A stretch of DNA of 26,622 nucleotides from Spirochaeta sp. (GTDB taxonomy: Bacteria > Spirochaetota > Spirochaetia > DSM-27196 > Alkalispirochaetaceae): NCBI GenBank assembly GCA_007117185.1, contig SKHA01000324.1, positions 1 through 26,622 on the forward strand. Reading direction: 5' to 3'. This document shows positions 1 through 5,915 of the stretch, piece after piece. The notes below the pieces were generated by a model. The model was not told the DNA's origin and did no database searches. It saw nothing but the letters and a program-made list of their open reading frames with translations. The translations under genes and the position numbers were made by a program. How positions within the stretch are numbered: position 1 is the stretch's first letter; each line of letters opens with the position of its first letter.

Positions 1-1
1 C

Positions 2-1000
2 CAGTGGCTTGCCCATCCCCACATCGGCAGTGACAACCTCTACCACCTGGCGATTGCCGGCCGGGAGGACCTCCAGGCGCGGGGTGTGGAGATCCGTTTC
101 CACACGGAGGTCAGGGACCTCATCATCCACAATGGCCGGTGCGTGGGCGTCCGGTCGATAGACAGCGAGTTTCCGGCGGAACGCACCGTGCTCGCTCCGG
201 GGCACAGCGCCATACCCCTGTTGCGTACCCTCGCCAGCCAGGGTGCAGTCCTTGAGACCAAAGGGTTTGCCCTGGGTGTGCGGGTGGAGCATCCCCGGGA
301 GGTGATCAACTCGGCCCAGTGGGGCCGCAGCGAGATCCCCGGGCTGAAGGCGGCGGAGTACCGCCTCACCGCCAAGACGTCTACTGGACGAGGGGTCTAC
401 TCTTTCTGTATGTGTCCCGGTGGCACGGTGATTCCCGCCGCCTGGCGCCCCGGGCTCAATATGGTGAACGGCGTCTCCAACTACCGCCGGGACGGGGAGT
501 GGTCGAATGCCGCGGTGGTGGCGGCTCTCCAACCGGAGGAGATCTTCCCCCAGGCGCGCACCCCTCTTGATGTTCTTGGGCATTTGGAAGAGCTGGAAGC
601 TCGGGCGTGGGATCTGGTGGGTACCCATCGGGTGCCGGCAACGCTTCCCACCTGCCTCGACAGTGGCGCAATTCCCCCCGCGCTGCCGCGATCCAGCCAC
701 CCCTTCGAGGTGGTTCCCAGCGATTACCGCCTTCTGTACCCTCAGTGGCTGGTGCAGGCGCTTTCCGAGGGACTCTCGGAGTTCTCACGCAAACTGCGCG
801 GTTATGAGACGGGACTGGTCCTGGGAATGGAGACCACCACCTCTGCTGCGGTGCGGGTGGTCCGGGAACCCTCCGGCGAGATCGCCGCTATTCCGGGAGT
901 CTGGATCGCCGGGGAGGGCAGCGGCGCGGCGGGAGGCATCATGAGTTCGGCGGTGGACGGTATCAACGCTGGGCTGGCGGCGGCCTCGATTGCCATGTAG
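2..1000 (+). CDS. FAD-dependent dehydrogenase (COG2509-like), 3' part
   Basis: The reading frame is open from base 2, so the 5' end of this gene lies outside the window. The first visible residues (HPHIGSDNL, then a VEIRFHTEV segment) and the end (VWIAGEGSGAAGGIMSSAVDGINAG) match the uncharacterised FAD-dependent dehydrogenases related to HI0933/COG2509 proteins. The C-terminal GEGSGAAGGI segment is the usual second FAD-contact loop, followed by a DG-x-N helix. The N-terminal dinucleotide-binding GxGxxG motif would be upstream and cannot be checked. The substrate is unknown for the family. An internal ATG at base 86 is not a start, because homology-like sequence continues upstream of it. The next gene begins 91 bases downstream with its own promoter, so this gene probably ends a transcript. 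I am confident of the flavoprotein class and not of any reaction. Confidence 0.85.
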   Translation, partial: QWLAHPHIGSDNLYHLAIAGREDLQARGVEIRFHTEVRDLIIHNGRCVGVRSIDSEFPAERTVLAPGHSAIPLLRTLASQGAVLETKGFALGVRVEHPREVINSAQWGRSEIPGLKAAEYRLTAKTSTGRGVYSFCMCPGGTVIPAAWRPGLNMVNGVSNYRRDGEWSNAAVVAALQPEEIFPQARTPLDVLGHLEELEARAWDLVGTHRVPATLPTCLDSGAIPPALPRSSHPFEVVPSDYRLLYPQWLVQALSEGLSEFSRKLRGYETGLVLGMETTTSAAVRVVREPSGEIAAIPGVWIAGEGSGAAGGIMSSAVDGINAGLAAASIAM

Positions 1001-1053
1001 CACGGCGATCCGGCAGCCGCCCTAACGCCAGCAAACGATAAAAAAATATCGAC

Positions 1054-1082
1054 TTGTGCAACCCCGAAGAAGTTTTTATACT
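1054..1082 (+). promoter_or_regulatory. Promoter of the universal stress protein gene
   Basis: The -35 box TTGTGC (1054-1059) and the -10 box TATACT (1077-1082) are exactly 17 bases apart. Transcription would begin near 1089, only about three bases before the ATG at 1092. There is no Shine-Dalgarno sequence in front of that ATG, so the transcript may be leaderless. Confidence 0.6.
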
Positions 1083-1091
1083 GGGCACACA

Positions 1092-1541
1092 ATGAAACGA
1101 ATAATGGTTTGTATAGATTTTTCTCCCCTGACTGATCGAATTCTTGCTACAGCAAAAGAACTGGCGCAGTGCATGTCCGACGGGCTGCATCTGGTTCACG
1201 TCCAGCCGGAGACGAGCCCCACACCCCGGACGGTGGTGTCCAATCCAGACAGCAGCGTGGGGAAGAAGGAGTCGCTGACGCGGCAACGGGAAGTCGCGCA
1301 ACTGGGAAGAATTTGCCAGAAGCTCACTGATGAAAACATCCAGACAACCTGGTCTGCCCCCGCGGGCAAGATCCATGAAACTCTCATCAGGGAAGCACAG
1401 AAGCATGATGTGCAGCTGGTGGTGATGGGCAGCCACGGAAACGGCGCCGTACACCACCTCGTGGTAGGGTCGGTTGCCGAAGGGGTCCTGAAGGGACTGG
1501 GAGTACCGGTGGTACTGGTTCCGGCAGTTGTGTCGGACTGA
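1092..1541 (+). CDS. Universal stress protein (UspA family), ATP-binding type
   Basis: This 149-residue protein has the single-domain Usp fold pattern: an N-terminal beta strand MKRIMVCIDFS, a middle LHLVHVQPE strand, and a C-terminal VVMGSHGNG segment. The nucleotide-binding motif G-x2-G-x9-G-S is present complete (G-SH-G, nine residues, GS), so an ATP-binding Usp is expected rather than the non-binding UspA type. Such proteins are cytoplasmic and help survival under starvation or redox stress; the partner here is unknown. An in-frame GTG at 1056 would add 12 residues, but it lies inside the -35 box and the family normally starts at this KRI(M/L)V sequence, so ATG 1092 is preferred. No Shine-Dalgarno precedes it. 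The gene appears monocistronic. Confidence 0.9.
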   Translation: MKRIMVCIDFSPLTDRILATAKELAQCMSDGLHLVHVQPETSPTPRTVVSNPDSSVGKKESLTRQREVAQLGRICQKLTDENIQTTWSAPAGKIHETLIREAQKHDVQLVVMGSHGNGAVHHLVVGSVAEGVLKGLGVPVVLVPAVVSD

Positions 1542-1634
1542 GGACAGACGATGCTACGGAGCCCCGCGCCCCGACCCAGATGACAGGTACGCCTGTCGGG
1601 ACACAGAGAAACCCGCGTTCGAAGTGAGGAAGGA

Positions 1635-1919
1635 ATGACCAGACGCGGGCGACGTCTGGCGACGCTGCGGGGAGATCCGGTTGATCGACCACCTGTCTCC
1701 TTCTATGAGCTGAATGGTCTGGCTGAAAACCCCAGAGATTCCGACCTCTTCACCATCTACTCGAACGCTTCCAATCGACTCTACTGCCCAGGACGGAAGC
1801 CTTGGCAGGCACGCGCTCCCCTGCCTCGCAGCGCGGGTGATGTCACGGCTTCCGGAGGCGAACACCAAGGCGCTTCTCAGGAAATCCTCGCAAACGGGCC
1901 GATGGCTAATTTGATTTAG
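1635..1919 (+). pseudogene. Probable remnant of a uroporphyrinogen-decarboxylase-like gene (N-terminus only)
   Basis: An ATG at 1635 with a purine-rich AGGAAGGA directly before it opens a 94-codon frame. The first 50 residues (MTRRGRRLATLRGDPVDRPP, then VSFYELNGL and DLFTIYSNAS) resemble the N-terminus of the URO-D/methyltransferase-like family, which commonly begins SRERVLAALRGEPVDRPPVSF. Real members are about 340-450 residues long. Here the resemblance stops near base 1790 and the remaining frame looks like non-coding sequence, with no continuation in the other two forward frames. I read it as the surviving 5' end of a deleted gene. It could also be a short expressed peptide. Moderate to low confidence, because the family call rests on about 50 residues. 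Confidence 0.4.
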
Positions 1920-1940
1920 TTTCCATGGTAAACTTACGAT
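1911..1940 (+). promoter_or_regulatory. Candidate promoter of the first aldo/keto reductase
   Basis: TTGATT (1911-1916) and TACGAT (1935-1940) are 18 bases apart; each matches four of six consensus positions. A start near 1947 would give a leader of about 20 bases carrying the GGAGGA ribosome-binding site. Confidence 0.4.
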
Positions 1941-1968
1941 ATCAGCCCGGCATCAACGGAGGATTGAG

Positions 1969-2949
1969 ATGGAAGCAGATCGCAAACTAGGTAACACAGG
2001 ATTCACCATGCCCCCCATCGGGCTGGGTCTGTGGGCCGTTGGTGGAACCCAGTGGGGGACCACCGACGACGCTCAGGCACTGGCGATGATCGATTCAGCA
2101 CTGGACCAGGGTGTTCGATTTTTCGACACCGCAGACGTCTACGGCGACGGACACAGTGAGGAACTCCTTGGTACAGCAATGGCGGGCAGGCGGGACCAGT
2201 TCGTTGTTGGGACCAAAATCGGGTGGGTCGGTTTTGATGGCGAGGCCGGTGCGAGCGCCTATACCGACGCAAAAACGCTGATTCAGGGCGTTGAATCAAA
2301 CCTGAAACGGTTGAACACAGACTACCTCGACATTATGCAGAGCCATATCAATTTCCGGGATCCCACGATGGAGGTCTTTCTGGAAGGATTTGAAACGCTG
2401 AAACGCCAGGGTAAGATCCGTGCCTACGGTGTCAGTACCAGTGATTTCGGCTACCTGCAGGCTTTCAACCGTGACGGAGGATGTTCAACCCTGCAGATCG
2501 ACTACAGCATTCTCAACAGAACGCCGGAGGTTGACTGCCTGCCCTACTGTCGAACGAACAACATCGGAACGATTGTCCGTGGCGGCCTCGCCATGGGGAT
2601 CCTTACCGGAAAGTTCAACGCTGACTCTACCTTCGAGGATTCGGATTTCCGAAAGGCATGGATCACAGACCCCGAGCAGAATGCGGTGTTTCGCAATGAT
2701 CTGCAGACAGTAGAACAGCTGAAAGCAGTCCTTGATCTCGGACCAGACGGACAGACCTTGGGCCAGCTGGCTGTCCGTTTTCTGCTGGCGAATCCGGCGG
2801 TATCCATGGTGATACCCGGGGGCAAGAACGCCCGGCAGTTAACCTCCAACCTGGCGGTTTTGAAGATGCCTCCCATGGGTTCAGAGGAGATGAAGGCAAT
2901 CGATGCGATCGTGCCCCCTGGAGGAGGCAGGAAGATCTGGCCGGCTTAG
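1969..2949 (+). CDS. Aldo/keto reductase
   Basis: This 326-residue protein is a (beta/alpha)8-barrel NAD(P)H-dependent oxidoreductase that reduces carbonyls. The catalytic tetrad is visible: Asp53 and Tyr58 in FFDTADVYGDGHSEE, Lys83 in GTKIG, and His126 in IMQSHINF. The C-terminal cofactor-loop region MVIPGGKNARQL corresponds to the IPG(A/T)xxxxQ motif that grips the NADP phosphate. It belongs to the short-loop YajO/YhdN-like group. The sequence STLQIDYSILNR is the family's conserved 'Q(v)xYN(l)L(n)R' strand. The start ATG 1969 is preceded by GGAGGA at a good distance. It is flanked by its own promoter upstream and a convergent small gene 7 bases downstream. The physiological substrate cannot be told from sequence. 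Confidence 0.9.
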   Translation: MEADRKLGNTGFTMPPIGLGLWAVGGTQWGTTDDAQALAMIDSALDQGVRFFDTADVYGDGHSEELLGTAMAGRRDQFVVGTKIGWVGFDGEAGASAYTDAKTLIQGVESNLKRLNTDYLDIMQSHINFRDPTMEVFLEGFETLKRQGKIRAYGVSTSDFGYLQAFNRDGGCSTLQIDYSILNRTPEVDCLPYCRTNNIGTIVRGGLAMGILTGKFNADSTFEDSDFRKAWITDPEQNAVFRNDLQTVEQLKAVLDLGPDGQTLGQLAVRFLLANPAVSMVIPGGKNARQLTSNLAVLKMPPMGSEEMKAIDAIVPPGGGRKIWPA

Positions 2950-2956
2950 GTTGTTG

Positions 2957-3178
2957 TCACCGCCGGTGGGCGTCGGCGTCGGCGTTGGCGTCGGCGTCAT
3001 CCTGCTTCCCCCCGTTATTGAGGGTGAGGAAGAATACCAGACAGGCAAGAAGAAAGAAGATGCTTCCGAGGAGGCTCAGCCAGTCACCAACGCGAATGTT
3101 GGCGGCAATGTAGAAGATCGCGCAGAGTGTGAACAGCACCCATCCTGCACGTTCGAGACGTCGGTTGTCTTTCTTCAC
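2957..3178 (-). CDS. Small two-helix membrane protein with Asp/Ala repeat tail
   Basis: A 73-residue protein is read from GTG at 3178, which follows a clear GGGAGG ribosome-binding site 6 bases away. This choice removes an implausible 27-residue basic extension and places the gene 22 bases behind the MATE transporter stop, so the two are probably cotranscribed. Two hydrophobic segments (AGWVLFTLCAIFYIAANI and LLGSIFFLLACLVFFLTL) are joined by a short RVGDWLS turn. The tail is DDADANADADAHRR, encoded by a perfect array of GGCGTC-type hexamers. I do not recognise a family. The position suggests an accessory to the transporter, but that is inference. Confidence 0.65.
   Translation of the reverse strand: MKKDNRRLERAGWVLFTLCAIFYIAANIRVGDWLSLLGSIFFLLACLVFFLTLNNGGKQDDADANADADAHRR
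2969..2998. repeat. Hexanucleotide repeat (GGCGTC)5
   Basis: Five contiguous six-base units, GGCGTC x2, GGCGTT, GGCGTC x2. They encode alternating Asp-Ala (one Asn-Ala) at the C-terminus of the small membrane protein on the minus strand. Because the unit is six bases, changes in copy number would keep the reading frame. Confidence 0.9.
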
Positions 3179-3200
3179 TGGACGCCTCCCTTTTCCGGGG

Positions 3201-4691
3201 TCACAACGGAAACCCGGTGGCGTCGGACGCATCCGGCACCGGGCTGTGCAGCGCCTCAACCGGGTCGGTCAGATCGTTAATCCAGCGACCGGAGAACACG
3301 CGGTACACCCCGAACCCCATTTTGGCCACCTCTTCCAGTCCGATTGCCAGGTATACAAAATGGACGGGCAGGCGCAGCCACAGCCCTGCGGCGAACGCGG
3401 CGGGCACGCCTACCAGCCACAACAGGGCCACGTCGATAACGAGCGAGTAGGTGGTGTCTCCGCCGCCGCGGAGTATGCCAACGATGATGTGCATGTTGAG
3501 GATCTTGGCGACCATTATCACCGCGAAGGATCGAACCAGAAGGGTGACCATTCGGCTCACATCCGGGGTGATCGAGAAGAAGCGGGGGACCCACGGGGCG
3601 AACCAGAAAAAGACCACCACCCCCACGGCGAAGGACGCCAGTGGCAGTACCCGGATCAGGCTGGTGCCCAGGTGCTGCGCTTCAGCAAAGCGCTCCTGTA
3701 CGGTTGCGACGCCAGCAGTGCCGCCGACTCCGTCGCTGCCATCGCTGCCACTGCGAACGGTTCCACCACCTGCGGCGCCGATGGTGTTCCCGATCATGAT
3801 CGCCGACGCCTGGGCGGTACCAATAAAGACCACCAGGATCAATCGCGCCACCGTATCGGCGATATTGTACGCCGCCAGGTGGCCCGTCCCCATCCTTCCG
3901 AATACCACGGTATACATGGTGAATCCCAGGGACCAGAGGATCTCGTTGAAGATCACCGGGGTAGTGCGTCTCATGAACCGCTTCACAAAGGGACGGTCCA
4001 GAGTAAACAGCTGCCGCGGTGATGCCGCCACCGGGCCCTTTCGGCGGTAGACCACGAAGAGGATTATCAACAGCTCTACCCCCCGTGCTCCCAGGGTTGC
4101 GATGGCCGCACCGCGGACTCCCAGGGCGGGAAATCCCAGAACTCCAAAGATGAGCACGTAGTTTCCTGCCACGTTCAAGCCGATGGAGATCGCCGTGGCG
4201 ATGAGGGGCAGTCGGGTGTCACCGACGCTGCGCAGCGCGTAGGCGTAGCTCATACTGATTGCGGTGAACAGGTAGCTGAACGCCACGATCCGCAGGTACC
4301 CGGCTCCCTCGGCAATCACTGCCGCGTCGGTGGTGAACACCGACAGAAGCACCTCCGGGAAGAAGACGCTGCCGGTCATGAACACCAGGGAGCCTCCGGA
4401 AGCCAGGATCAACGATATCCCCATGGCCCGGTGGATACCGGCGACGTCGCGACGCCCCCAGAACTGCGACGAAAAGACGGCGCCTCCGCTTCCGACGCCA
4501 AAGAGAAAGAGCATAAGCAGGAAGAAGATCTGATTGCCCAGAGCGATCGCGGCGATCTGCACCTCACCGAGCTGGCCCACCATCACCGTGTCCGCCAGGT
4601 TGAGTGTGGTCATCAACAGGTGCTGCAGGGCGATGGGTAGAGCAAGCCGGACCAGCCGGGGTATGTAGGAGAGGCCGCGATGCATACTCAT
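3201..4691 (-). CDS. MATE-family multidrug/cation efflux transporter
   Basis: About 496 residues with roughly twelve hydrophobic segments in two homologous halves, as in MATE (NorM/DinF) antiporters that export cationic drugs or metabolites using Na+ or H+ gradients. The N-terminal LALPIALQHLLMTTLNLADTVMVGQLG segment is the classic MATE TM1 signature, and the second half repeats it (VIFNEILWSLGFTMYTVVFGRMG). The loop after TM8 carries an unusual Gly/Ser/Thr-rich insertion of about 20 residues (GSDGSDGVGGTAG) where family members normally go straight from IGNxIGA into the next helix. The start is uncertain: TTG 4697, ATG 4691 and ATG 4685 are in frame and none has a good Shine-Dalgarno; ATG 4691 is chosen. 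It is divergent from the tas-like gene and followed by a small membrane protein. Confidence 0.9.
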   Translation of the reverse strand: MSMHRGLSYIPRLVRLALPIALQHLLMTTLNLADTVMVGQLGEVQIAAIALGNQIFFLLMLFLFGVGSGGAVFSSQFWGRRDVAGIHRAMGISLILASGGSLVFMTGSVFFPEVLLSVFTTDAAVIAEGAGYLRIVAFSYLFTAISMSYAYALRSVGDTRLPLIATAISIGLNVAGNYVLIFGVLGFPALGVRGAAIATLGARGVELLIILFVVYRRKGPVAASPRQLFTLDRPFVKRFMRRTTPVIFNEILWSLGFTMYTVVFGRMGTGHLAAYNIADTVARLILVVFIGTAQASAIMIGNTIGAAGGGTVRSGSDGSDGVGGTAGVATVQERFAEAQHLGTSLIRVLPLASFAVGVVVFFWFAPWVPRFFSITPDVSRMVTLLVRSFAVIMVAKILNMHIIVGILRGGGDTTYSLVIDVALLWLVGVPAAFAAGLWLRLPVHFVYLAIGLEEVAKMGFGVYRVFSGRWINDLTDPVEALHSPVPDASDATGFPL

Positions 4692-4710
4692 AGGCAAGGG
4701 TCCAGCTTAT

Positions 4711-4757
4711 CCGGGGTTGCCTCCCGGAGCAAGGGGTCCCACTTCGTGCCCCTTTGC
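4711..4757. promoter_or_regulatory. Two inverted repeats in the mate/tas divergent region
   Basis: CCGGG/CCCGG (4711-4727, 7-base loop) is followed directly by GCAAGGGG/CCCCTTTGC (4729-4757, one bulged T, 12-base loop). They sit between the two divergent start regions, so they may be regulator sites or RNA hairpins. A TACAAT at 4769-4774 could be the -10 box for the rightward gene, but no -35 match is seen. Confidence 0.3.
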
Positions 4758-4789
4758 CGATGGGAAGGTACAATCCGTACTTTGTGGCG

Positions 4790-5845
4790 ATGGATTATCG
4801 CACCCTGGGAACCACAGATTTGCGGGTCAGCTCAGTCTGCCTCGGCACGATGACCTTCGGAACGCAGAACAGCGAAGAGGACGGCCACCGGCAGCTGGAT
4901 ATGGCCCTTGAACACGGGATCAACTTCATCGACACCGCTGAACTGTACGCGGTCCCTCCGAGTCCGCACACCTATGGTCGAACTGAAGAGATCCTCGGGA
5001 CCTGGCTTGCTTCCCGGGGCACCCGTGAATCGGTAATCCTGGCTACCAAAATTGCCGGGTCCGGGCCGAAGTGGATACGCGAGGGCACCAATCGAATCGA
5101 CGGTGCCAACATCCGCGCGGCTGTGGAAGGGTCGCTGCACCGATTGCAGACGGACTACATTGATCTCTACCAGCTCCACTGGCCCAACCGGGGGTCTTCC
5201 CATTTCGGCCAGGTCTGGAATTACGCCGGGGGCGACCTGGAGGGAGAGGGGAGCAGCGAAGCGGTTCGGGAGAACATGATCGAGGTGTTGCAGACCCTCG
5301 GGGACCTTCAGCGGGCGGGAGTCATTCGTCACGTGGGGCTTTCCAATGAGACCTCCTGGGGGACGATGCAGTATCTGCAGATCGCCCGGGAGCTGGGGCT
5401 GCCCAGAATGGTGTCGATTCAGAACGAGTACAACCTGCTGAATCGACTCTTTGAACCGGACCTGGCGGAGACGGCTTTGCGTGAGCAGGTGGGGCTGCTG
5501 GCGTGGTCTCCCCTGGCAACGGGGCTGCTCACCGGAAAGTACGCCCGGGGACAGCGCCCTGAGGGCTCCCGGTGGTCCCTGCTCTCCAGCAGAAGCCACC
5601 GCGATACCACGCAGGCTCACAGGGCGGTAGAAGCCTACGCTGCCCTCGCCCGGGAAGCGGGGCTTACCCTTCCTCAACTGGCGCTGGGGTTTGTCCACTC
5701 CAGACCGTTTGTAACCTCGGTGATCATCGGGGCTACCACGACGGAGCAGCTGGAGCACAATATCCAGGGCTGTAACACCTCTGTGAACCCTGATGTGCTG
5801 GAAGGGATCCGCTCGATCCGGCGGGAGTTTCCGTTGGCGTACTGA
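4790..5845 (+). CDS. tas: Tas-type NADP(H)-dependent aldo/keto reductase
   Basis: The 351-residue protein closely follows the E. coli Tas pattern: LGTMTFGTQNSEEDGHRQLD at the N-terminus, FIDTAELYAVPPSP with a TYGRTEEILG tail, and LYQLHWPNRGSSHFGQVW. The catalytic residues are Asp48, Tyr53, Lys87 (LATKIAG) and His130. Near the C-terminus, IIGATTTEQLEHNI is the cofactor-phosphate loop. Tas proteins are cytoplasmic and were first noticed because they restore tyrosine-auxotroph growth; the natural substrate is unclear. ATG 4790 is chosen because family members begin MxYRxLGxTxLxVS there; a TTG at 4754 and an ATG at 4760 would add an unlike leader. No convincing Shine-Dalgarno precedes 4790. The gene stands alone between divergent mate and the promoter of the next gene. 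Confidence 0.88.
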   Translation: MDYRTLGTTDLRVSSVCLGTMTFGTQNSEEDGHRQLDMALEHGINFIDTAELYAVPPSPHTYGRTEEILGTWLASRGTRESVILATKIAGSGPKWIREGTNRIDGANIRAAVEGSLHRLQTDYIDLYQLHWPNRGSSHFGQVWNYAGGDLEGEGSSEAVRENMIEVLQTLGDLQRAGVIRHVGLSNETSWGTMQYLQIARELGLPRMVSIQNEYNLLNRLFEPDLAETALREQVGLLAWSPLATGLLTGKYARGQRPEGSRWSLLSSRSHRDTTQAHRAVEAYAALAREAGLTLPQLALGFVHSRPFVTSVIIGATTTEQLEHNIQGCNTSVNPDVLEGIRSIRREFPLAY

Positions 5846-5855
5846 AACGCGCGAC

Positions 5856-5884
5856 TTGACACGGATTCGTTCCTGCGGTATATA
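5856..5884 (+). promoter_or_regulatory. Strong promoter of the CoA-disulfide reductase gene
   Basis: A perfect -35 TTGACA (5856-5861) and a TATATA -10 (5879-5884) are separated by 17 bases. Transcription should begin near 5891, leaving a leader of about 25 bases with an AGGGG ribosome-binding site at 5904-5908. Confidence 0.8.
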
Positions 5885-5899
5885 TAAAAAACAATATAC
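5878..5899. promoter_or_regulatory. Operator-like inverted repeat over the -10 and start site
   Basis: GTATAT (5878-5883) and ATATAC (5894-5899) form a 6+10+6 inverted repeat covering the -10 box and the predicted start of transcription. AT-rich imperfect palindromes in this position are typical of ArsR/SmtB-type repressors, several of which control persulfide genes. That link is inference, and no regulator gene is adjacent. Confidence 0.45.
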
Positions 5900-5915
5900 A
5901 TGACAGGGGCAATAT

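Larger units (their letters stand above)
1542..1968. other. 427-base gap between usp and the aldo/keto reductase
   Basis: The only protein-like signal is a decarboxylase-family fragment starting at 1635, described separately. There is also a 6-bp hairpin at 1582-1597 (GACAGG, loop TACG, CCTGTC) that could help end the usp transcript but lacks a T-run, and a 7-bp inverted repeat at 1639-1659 (CCAGACG / CGTCTGG). The last 60 bases hold a candidate promoter for the next gene. Confidence 0.5.

Noticed and set aside
2969..2998. The GGCGTC array as part of a CRISPR or a mobile-element end
   Set aside because: The units are six bases long, contiguous and without spacers. They are better explained as an in-frame coding microsatellite.
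3129..4022. A 297-codon plus-strand open frame opposite the MATE gene
   Set aside because: The MATE protein on the other strand has full-length membrane topology and family motifs. The antisense product is His/Gly/Asp-rich and featureless.
1969..5845. The two aldo/keto reductase genes as a recent duplication
   Set aside because: They belong to different subfamilies (YajO/YhdN-like versus Tas) and share little beyond the catalytic tetrad.
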